Virus record (IMG/VR): IMGVR_UViG_3300006917_000120 | Span: 1-27,185 of that record | Reading direction: 5' to 3' (one strand) | Length of the DNA stretch: 27,185 bases | Source: a virus | Shown here: positions 23,469-27,185 of the stretch, in pieces | Position numbering within the stretch: position 1 is the first letter of the stretch | Layout of the letters: every line of letters begins with the position of its first letter | Translations under genes and position numbers: made by a program | The notes under the pieces: generated by a model | The model's input: the letters and a program-made list of their open reading frames with translations, nothing else | Database searches by the model: none | What the model was told of the DNA's origin: nothing

Positions 23469-23488
23469 GGTGGGCACCTCGACCATGA

Positions 23489-23731
23489 TCAACGACGCAT
23501 GCCAGCGAGATCCTCCACCTTGAGCTTGACGCCCACCTTTTTGCCCAGCGCCAGCAGGTCGGGCCAGTGCTTCTGGGGAATGCGCCCGCCGGTGCCGCGC
23601 GGCCTGGGCTGGCACCAGCGCGACAGGGCCGACGGGGTCATGCCCAGGGTGGCGCTGACGGTGGTCTTACCTCCCAGTGTTTCGATTACGCCGTATGCCG
23701 GCTCGCAAAAGTGGATGGTGGGGATGGCCAT
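23489..23731 (-). CDS. Cro-like regulator of the carph-isopro type (80 aa)
   Basis: Small DNA-binding regulator, probably the lytic partner of the divergent repressor. A helix-turn-helix is readable at about residues 12-37 (AYGVIETLGGKTTVSATLGM then TPSALSRWC), followed by GGRIPQKHWPDLLALGKKVG. That last block is the hallmark of the small Cro/CI-family proteins called carph-isopro in current annotation. The C-terminus is short and basic. The ATG at 23731 is chosen because the domain starts there; a TTG at 23779 would add 16 unrelated residues. It precedes the replication gene by 20 nt on the same strand, so repression of this promoter would switch off replication and perhaps the late operon. 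Confidence 0.8.
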   Translation of the reverse strand: MAIPTIHFCEPAYGVIETLGGKTTVSATLGMTPSALSRWCQPRPRGTGGRIPQKHWPDLLALGKKVGVKLKVEDLAGMRR

Positions 23732-23781
23732 TTGAGATGTGGTGAAGAGGTTGAACAGTACATGGTGCGATTGACGCAACG

Positions 23782-23809
23782 GTGAGAGTATGTCAGGCTC
23801 ACAGGCTCA
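23782..23809. promoter_or_regulatory. Candidate repressor operators in the switch region
   Basis: A 21-bp interrupted palindrome, GTGAG-11 nt-CTCAC, spans 23782-23802. Overlapping it is a perfect tandem octamer, CAGGCTCA twice, at 23794-23809. Both lie in the 95-nt gap between the divergent repressor and Cro-like genes and cover the -10 and spacer of the minus-strand promoter candidate. Binding by either regulator would block that promoter. The repeats are seen directly; which protein binds is inference. Confidence 0.5.
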
Positions 23810-23814
23810 ACCAA
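23785..23814 (-). promoter_or_regulatory. Candidate promoter for the Cro-like/replication genes
   Basis: On the minus strand, TTGGTT (23814-23809) and TACTCT (23790-23785) are separated by 18 nt. The -35 matches consensus at TTG only and the -10 at four of six positions, so this is a moderate sigma-70-type candidate. Transcription would start near 23778, about 47 nt before the Cro-like ATG. It overlaps the palindrome and the tandem octamer, which fits a repressible phage promoter. Confidence 0.4.
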
Positions 23815-23826
23815 CGATGCAAAACG

Positions 23827-24405
23827 ATGGAAACAACCTGGTTCAAAGGCCAGTTGGCCGATAAGAAGCTGTCCCAGCGTGCGTTGGCGAAGCTACTCAA
23901 CCTCGACCATGCAGCTATCTCGCTCATGTTTCGCGGCAAACGTCGGATGACTCCGACGGAGGCCAAGAAGATAGCGGACGTGCTGGGTGTAAAGGTGACC
24001 GAAGTGCTGCGCCGAGCTGGTGTGGCCGTGCAGGACGATGTCCAGCGCGTGCCCATCACCTGCTACATCAACGGCAGTGGGGTCGTGACACTGTTCCCAG
24101 AAAAGACGCACGACAGCGTCGCTGGGCCAGCTGACTGTCCCAAGGGGACCTATGCTGTCCAGTGTCGGTGCCCTGGCGCGCCTCAAGATGGGTGGCTGGT
24201 GTTTGTCTCGCCCGCTCAGAACACGGCCGATCAGCAGATGGATCGGCTGTGCCTGGTGGCGATGAACGAAGGCACCAGCACCATTGCGGTGGTGCGACGC
24301 GGTTACCGCAGCGGCACGTACAACCTCATCACCTGGCCGGCGCGCGATCTGCGTACCGACTCGCTGGTGGCGTGGTGCGCGCCGGTGCTCTGGATCAAGC
24401 CCTGA
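23827..24405 (+). CDS. CI-like repressor, XRE helix-turn-helix (192 aa)
   Basis: Probable lysogeny repressor, divergent from the Cro-like gene. Residues of about 5-62 are an XRE-type helix-turn-helix (LSQRALAKLLNLDHAAISLM, FRGKRRMTPTEAKKIADVLG). The C-terminal 110 residues are beta-rich, with CLVAMNEGTSTIAVVRRGYR then SGTYNLITWPA, resembling the LexA/S24 fold in outline. I see no Ala-Gly cleavage site and no clear Ser/Lys pair: where active members have a catalytic Lys before the G(Y/T).PGT-like turn, this protein has VVRRGYRSGTY. It is probably not self-cleaving. The ATG at 23827 is chosen because the domain begins there; it has no ribosome site, and a GTG at 23782 would place coding over the operators. 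Translation may depend on a short or leaderless mRNA. Confidence 0.8.
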   Translation: METTWFKGQLADKKLSQRALAKLLNLDHAAISLMFRGKRRMTPTEAKKIADVLGVKVTEVLRRAGVAVQDDVQRVPITCYINGSGVVTLFPEKTHDSVAGPADCPKGTYAVQCRCPGAPQDGWLVFVSPAQNTADQQMDRLCLVAMNEGTSTIAVVRRGYRSGTYNLITWPARDLRTDSLVAWCAPVLWIKP

Positions 24406-24421
24406 GCCTTTGATCTCGTAA

Positions 24422-24440
24422 GCTAGGGAAAGTACCTAGC
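24422..24440. promoter_or_regulatory. Perfect 6-bp inverted repeat after the repressor gene
   Basis: GCTAGG (24422-24427) and CCTAGC (24435-24440) are separated by 7 nt and begin 16 nt past the repressor stop. The downstream bases (AAATTGTCTTC) are not a T-run, so a terminator is doubtful. The 19-bp size suits an operator controlling the following early genes. It belongs to a 117-nt AT-richer gap (24406-24522) that has no gene. Confidence 0.4.
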
Positions 24441-24460
24441 AAATTGTCTTCTCTCAACTG

Positions 24461-24489
24461 TTGTGCTTTTCTCATCATTGAGTGAGAAT
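24461..24489 (+). promoter_or_regulatory. Weak promoter candidate for the plus-strand early genes
   Basis: TTGTGC (24461-24466) and GAGAAT (24484-24489) are 17 nt apart in the AT-richer gap before the 82-residue gene. The matches are only three and four of six positions, so this is offered because of spacing and place rather than strength. A start near 24496 would leave about 27 nt before the ATG at 24523. Confidence 0.25.
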
Positions 24490-24522
24490 TCATCCATACC
24501 AACTGCAAACAGGAGCAACGAG

Positions 24523-24771
24523 ATGACCAAGACCGAATGCCTGAACAAAGCTGCAGCGGCGCGCCATGCGGCCAAGTTGGCAACCGCCCGTTACGCCGTG
24601 TACGCCAACACCTTTGGCGGCGGCGACAAGCTCACGCAAGACGCCCTGTTGGCAGTAGACGTGGCGAACGAGGTAGCCGCGAAGTGGGAGCGAATCGCTG
24701 AGTGGAACCCGATGACTCGCAAGGCCGCGCTCCGCAAAGGAACGCTCCCCGCCTATCTCTTTGGCTACTGA
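24523..24771 (+). CDS. Small early protein of unknown function (82 aa)
   Basis: Unrecognised. The protein is soluble, Ala-rich and mostly helical: KAAAARHAAKLATARYAVYA, then a Gly-rich turn (FGGGDKLT) and a second helix (LAVDVANEVAAKWERIAEWN), with a basic end. AGGAG lies 7 nt before the ATG, which fixes the start and excludes an upstream in-frame ATG at 24463. It is the first gene of the plus-strand early group behind the repressor. The composition suggests a small helical hairpin, perhaps a regulator or an anti-host factor; no motif supports either. Confidence 0.7.
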   Translation: MTKTECLNKAAAARHAAKLATARYAVYANTFGGGDKLTQDALLAVDVANEVAAKWERIAEWNPMTRKAALRKGTLPAYLFGY

Positions 24772-24880
24772 TCCCCATCCCCCGGTCTGGCCCTTCCCAA
24801 CCTACAAGGGCCAGCGCTACAAGCCACCCCGCAAACCTAAGCCAGGCCCACCACCCAACGCTCCCGAAGCGCCTTTCTGA
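24761..24880 (+). CDS. Possible proline-rich micro-ORF, TTG start (39 aa)
   Basis: A frame opens at TTG 24761, inside the end of the 82-residue gene, and runs to TGA at 24878. The product is extremely Pro/Lys-rich (e.g. YKPPRKPKPGPPPNAPEAPF). There is no ATG or GTG in the frame and no ribosome site at a useful distance. It fills an otherwise empty 118-nt gap between two early genes, which is its main support. It may be non-coding. Confidence 0.25.
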   Translation: MATDPHPPVWPFPTYKGQRYKPPRKPKPGPPPNAPEAPF

Positions 24881-24889
24881 CCCACCACC

Positions 24890-25021
24890 ATGCACGACTA
24901 CACCTACTCCCCCATGCGCGAGCGCATCGAGCGCCGCCGCCAGGCTGCGATGGATGTCCTGACTGCAGTCGGGCTGGGTCTGGCCGGCGCCACCTTCTTC
25001 TTCTTCTGGTTGTCGCGATGA
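24890..25021 (+). CDS. Tiny single-span membrane protein (43 aa)
   Basis: The reading frame from ATG 24890 ends at TGA 25019-25021, which overlaps the next start as ATGA. Residues 1-20 are polar and basic (MRERIERRRQAAMD), and residues of about 22-41 are one hydrophobic helix (LTAVGLGLAGATFFFFWLSR). The charge pattern predicts the basic N-terminus in the cytoplasm. No ribosome site is evident. Translational coupling with the following 55-residue membrane protein suggests the two work together. Possible jobs include superinfection exclusion or a membrane regulator; nothing in the sequence chooses between them. Confidence 0.6.
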   Translation: MHDYTYSPMRERIERRRQAAMDVLTAVGLGLAGATFFFFWLSR

Positions 25022-25185
25022 ACAACAAGTGCCGCTACGGCAGCTGCCTCGGTGGCGAGGCCTGCTTGTGTGAGATGGAGCGCGAGGCCGTTGAGGAAAC
25101 GCGCCAGGCAATGCGCATGTTGGCGTGTGTGCTGATTTACGCGGCCGTCATGGCGGGCCTGATCGCCATCGTTTGGATCCTGTGA
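25018..25185 (+). CDS. Cys-rich single-span membrane protein (55 aa)
   Basis: From ATG 25018 to TGA 25183. The N-terminal part has four cysteines (residues 5, 10, 16 and 18 in CRYGSCLGGEACLCE), a spacing that could bind a metal or form disulfides. An acidic/basic helix follows (MEREAVEETRQAMRM), then a hydrophobic helix at about residues 35-55 (LACVLIYAAVMAGLIAIVWI). The start overlaps the stop of the 43-residue membrane protein, and the next gene starts one nucleotide after its stop, so the three genes are probably translated in series. Function unknown. Confidence 0.6.
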   Translation: MNNKCRYGSCLGGEACLCEMEREAVEETRQAMRMLACVLIYAAVMAGLIAIVWIL

Positions 25186-25186
25186 A

Positions 25187-25468
25187 ATGAAACCCGCACA
25201 CGAATTCCTGAACGCAGCGGCCCAGCACATGCTCGACCGCGCCAAGACCTACGACCGACCCGAGGGCGAGCGCTCGATGGCCGCCACGGTCGATGCCTTC
25301 AACTACATCACCGGGCACTCGCTGAGCGAGGCCGATGGGTGGTTGCTGATGCTGGTGCTAAAACTGGTGCGACTGCACCAGCGCGCCGGCTTTCACCTGG
25401 ACAGCGCAGAAGACGCTGTTGCCTACGCCGCACTGCTGGCCGAGGCGAAGAGCAAATACAACGAGTGA
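25187..25468 (+). CDS. DUF6378-type phage protein (93 aa)
   Basis: Matches the pattern of the DUF6378 family, small phage proteins of unknown role: AAAQHMLDRAKTYDRPEGER then SMAATVDAFNYITGHSLSEA, DGWLLMLVLKLVRLHQR, and a final DSAEDAVAYAALLAEAKSKY. The family motif 'RAKTYD.PEGERSM..TV.AFN.ITGH' is complete, so the protein is full length. The ATG follows the previous stop after one nucleotide, so it is probably coupled. It sits in an early region, in agreement with family members that occur near replication and recombination genes. The family name is from memory. Confidence 0.8.
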   Translation: MKPAHEFLNAAAQHMLDRAKTYDRPEGERSMAATVDAFNYITGHSLSEADGWLLMLVLKLVRLHQRAGFHLDSAEDAVAYAALLAEAKSKYNE

Positions 25469-25497
25469 CCCACCACAAACCCAACGAAAGGAAACAC

Positions 25498-25881
25498 ATG
25501 GACAACCTGGACATCCTGGCCACGCAATGGCACGCGGCCAAGCGCGCCGAGGAGCGCGCACGCGACGACCGCATCGCAATCGAAGAAAAGATCCTTGCCG
25601 CGCACCCGGCCAAGCAGGAGGGCAGCGAGACGGTGACCACCGGTATGGGTCACAAGATCAAGCTCACCGGCAAGATCATCTACAAGGCCGACGTCGACCA
25701 GCTGGAGGTGCTGACGTCCAGCTGGCCCGAGGACGCGCGCCCCATCAAGGTCGAGGTGAAGGCCGACGAAGCCAAGCTCAAGGCCATTCGCAATGAGCGC
25801 CCCGACCTGTGGAAGAAGATTGCCGGCGCTGTCGAAACGAAGTCGGCCAAGACCGGCGTGTCCATCGAATTCAAGGAGTGA
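25498..25881 (+). CDS. Conserved early phage protein, DUF7173-like (127 aa)
   Basis: The first 40 residues are a charged helix (ILATQWHAAKRAEERARDDR, IAIEEKILAAHP), followed by a short beta segment (GMGHKIKLTGKIIYKADVDQ) and a C-terminal part ending TKSAKTGVSIEFKE. This layout resembles the DUF7173 family of small phage proteins that occur beside DNA-metabolism genes; recognition is tentative. AAAGGAAA lies just before ATG 25498, fixing the start; the in-frame upstream extension is rejected. It is followed by a 70-nt gap with two inverted repeats and then the 214-residue gene. Confidence 0.72.
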   Translation: MDNLDILATQWHAAKRAEERARDDRIAIEEKILAAHPAKQEGSETVTTGMGHKIKLTGKIIYKADVDQLEVLTSSWPEDARPIKVEVKADEAKLKAIRNERPDLWKKIAGAVETKSAKTGVSIEFKE

Positions 25882-25920
25882 CGCAAAGTCACTCAAACCG
25901 GCAACGATCCGCTGGCCGGT
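25876..25920 (+). promoter_or_regulatory. Two inverted repeats in the gap before the 214-residue gene
   Basis: GAGTGAC/GTCACTC (25876-25882 and 25888-25894) is a perfect 7-bp hairpin with a 5-nt loop that includes the stop codon of the DUF7173-like gene. A second, ACCGGC/GCCGGT (25897-25902 and 25915-25920), follows after 2 nt. Neither has a T-run. They may protect or cut the early transcript so that the two halves are expressed at different levels. Confidence 0.45.
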
Positions 25921-25951
25921 CCAACAAGCGGACAACCCAAGGAGCATTGAA

Positions 25952-26596
25952 ATGGCATTTGCAAAGAAGGACGACGGCATCGCCGTCATCAAGGCCGCGA
26001 ACATTGTTCGCACCACCATCCGCATCAAGGGCACTGCGCCCTTTGTGCAAAACAAGTTCAGCAAGAAGGCGCGCGACAAGATGATGGCCGACATGGCAAC
26101 TCCGAAAGCGGCCAAGAAGGGCAAGACTGAGCGGCCGCCGCGCGACTACGACGACGACTTCAACCAGTCGCAGCACATCAGCGTCAATGGCTGGAACGGA
26201 ATTCCCTGCCCCGCGTTTCGCGCAGCAATGATCGACGCATGCCGCACGGTTGGCATGGTGATGACGCGCGCCAAGATGGCCGTGTTCGTGCTGCCTGACG
26301 GTTTTGACAAGGACGACGGCACGCCGCTGGTCAAGTTGATTGCTGATAAGCCTGAGCGCACCGAGTCGCTTGTACGCAATGACAACGGTGGCGCTGACAT
26401 TCGAATCCGACCCATGTGGCGCAATTGGGAGGCCGATGTATCGGTCGAATTTGACGCCGACATGATCACTCCCGAGTCAGTCATCAACCTGTTGGATCGC
26501 GCTGGGCGCCAGGTTGGCGTTGGCGAAGGCCGCCCGTACAGCAAGAACAGCGTCGGACAAGGCTGGGGCACCTTTACTGTTGTGGAGACGAAATGA
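25952..26596 (+). CDS. Conserved phage protein with C-terminal Gly-rich loop (214 aa)
   Basis: Unknown role. The N-terminal strand region (RTTIRIKGTAPFVQNKFSKK) leads to a Lys-rich linker. A central helix follows a conserved-looking SQHISVNGWNGIPCPAFRAA and MIDACRTVGMVMTRAKMAVF. The C-terminal strand block (GADIRIRPMWRNWEADVSVE, then ITPESVINLLDRAGRQVGVG) ends with EGRPYSKNSVGQGWGTFTVV. The order strand, helix, strand with a closing Gly-rich 'G.GE.RP...G.G.F.V' loop recalls ferredoxin-like RNA- or DNA-binding folds such as RAMP/Cas7-type proteins. That is only a resemblance. AAGGAG lies 8 nt before the ATG. The next gene overlaps its stop by ATGA, so the pair is made together. Confidence 0.72.
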   Translation: MAFAKKDDGIAVIKAANIVRTTIRIKGTAPFVQNKFSKKARDKMMADMATPKAAKKGKTERPPRDYDDDFNQSQHISVNGWNGIPCPAFRAAMIDACRTVGMVMTRAKMAVFVLPDGFDKDDGTPLVKLIADKPERTESLVRNDNGGADIRIRPMWRNWEADVSVEFDADMITPESVINLLDRAGRQVGVGEGRPYSKNSVGQGWGTFTVVETK

Positions 26597-27132
26597 AACG
26601 CAAACCTGCAACCCTTGATCTGCGCTCGGAGCAAATTCGGGCCGAGTTGGCCGCCATCGCGGCTGCCAACAACAACCTGCTGAATCCGGCGCATGTCGTT
26701 GAGGCCGCACGCGACCCGACGTCGGTGCTGCATGATGAATTTGAGTGGGACGACGATGCTGCGGCAGACGGCTACCGGCTTGCCCAGGCCGGAGCACTGA
26801 TCCGCAGGGTCAAGTTCACGTTGGTGCGGCAGAACGCCGAAACGCGCCAGCTGGAAATCAGGACGACGCGCGCTTACCAGTCCAGGCCATCGGAACGTGG
26901 CGCGGGTGGTGGCTACGAACAGGTCGAGCAGATCATGGCCGACCCGCGCAAGCGCGACGAACTGATTGACCAGGTGCTGCGAGAGCTTGCTGCATACCGC
27001 AAGCGCTATGCGGACCTGGTGGCGCTCACCGAGGTGTGGCGCGCCATTGATGACGCCATCGACGTGCTGAGCACGTCGGCTCCTTCGCGGCAAGGCTCGG
27101 CGGCGCAGCCGGGGCATGGCGTGGCGAGCTGA
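26593..27132 (+). CDS. Conserved phage protein with C-terminal coiled coil (179 aa)
   Basis: Recognised as a recurrent phage protein without assigned function. The key block is LNPAHVVEAARDPTSVLHDE then FEWDDDAAADGYRLAQAGAL and IRRVKF (residues about 30-75): an acidic, tryptophan-containing motif followed by a helix. Residues of about 110-165 are a charged helix, likely coiled coil (YEQVEQIMADPRKRDELIDQ, LRELAAYRKRYADLVALTEV). The C-terminal 15 residues are encoded by the onset of the 5-nt-period GGC sequence and look non-conserved. The ATGA overlap with the 214-residue gene fixes the start and implies coupled translation. A DNA-metabolism role is possible from context. Confidence 0.75.
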   Translation: MKRKPATLDLRSEQIRAELAAIAAANNNLLNPAHVVEAARDPTSVLHDEFEWDDDAAADGYRLAQAGALIRRVKFTLVRQNAETRQLEIRTTRAYQSRPSERGAGGGYEQVEQIMADPRKRDELIDQVLRELAAYRKRYADLVALTEVWRAIDDAIDVLSTSAPSRQGSAAQPGHGVAS

Positions 27133-27185
27133 GGCGTGACGTGGAACGCCCTGGCGCGGCAGGCGAGGCGAGGCAGGGAAGGGCC
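27113..27185. repeat. 5-nt-period GGC-rich sequence at the right edge
   Basis: GG(C) recurs every fifth base: 27113, 27118, 27123, 27133, 27143, 27153, 27158, then with a one-base phase slip 27162, 27167, 27172, 27177 and 27182. The bases between vary (CAT, CGT, CGA, CGC, CAG). It covers the last codons of the 179-residue gene and the 53 nt after it, and runs off the window. A simple 5-bp repeat in an otherwise complex sequence suggests slippage expansion or a special structural element. Confidence 0.6.

Noticed and set aside
23732-23779. TTG-initiated 16-residue N-terminal extension of the Cro-like protein
   Set aside because: The extension has no homology-like content and no ribosome site, and the domain begins at the ATG at 23731.
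24702-24962. 86-residue Pro/Ser/Thr-rich plus-strand frame
   Set aside because: It overlaps the well-supported 82-residue gene for 70 nt and the 43-residue membrane gene, and has no ribosome site.

Overview
The window is a tailed-phage or prophage segment, most likely a temperate podovirus-like phage of a high-GC proteobacterium. The short-tail reading rests on P22-type tail adaptor and tail-hub homologues and on the absence of any sheath, tube or tape-measure gene in the part seen. A Burkholderiales-type host is suggested by base composition and by the style of the regulatory and early proteins; no host gene is present, so this is an inference. No integrase, lysis gene, tRNA, insertion sequence or CRISPR array is visible. 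Both ends are cut: the left edge inside a tail fibre, the right edge just after an early gene.

Right part, plus strand (23827-27132). A CI-like repressor is followed by small early genes: an 82-residue protein, two tiny membrane proteins, a DUF6378-type protein, a DUF7173-like protein, and two conserved phage proteins of 214 and 179 residues joined by an ATGA overlap. The last bases show a striking 5-nt-period GGC-rich sequence that runs off the window.

Switch region (about 23732-23826). The repressor diverges from a Cro-like gene of the carph-isopro type. Between them lie a minus-strand promoter candidate, a 21-bp interrupted palindrome over its -10, and a perfect tandem octamer.

Minus strand (23731 down to 1). 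The Cro-like gene is followed by a fused RepB-type primase/RepA-type helicase. A GC-rich 210-bp gap holds iteron-like 10-mers and a terminator-like hairpin. Then comes a nearly unbroken late operon: probable small terminase, large terminase, portal, a small helical protein, a 651-residue unknown, a 109-residue protein, scaffold, major capsid protein, a small possible decoration protein, a coiled-coil protein, a gp4-like adaptor, a gp10-like tail hub, an acidic proline-repeat protein with a C-terminal DUF4214 domain, a GNAT protein, four probable internal/ejection proteins, and the tail fibre. Most junctions are 1-4 nt overlaps or gaps under 30 nt, so translation is probably coupled. The major exception is the capsid gene, which has a 191-nt leader rich in stem-loops and an intrinsic terminator right behind it. 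That arrangement would isolate and boost capsid expression.

The most interesting leads are the structured capsid leader, the iteron-like region beside the replication gene, the 5-nt-period sequence at the right edge, the acidic proline-repeat/DUF4214 protein, and the 651-residue protein in the head cluster. Family names were assigned by reading motifs, without database searches.
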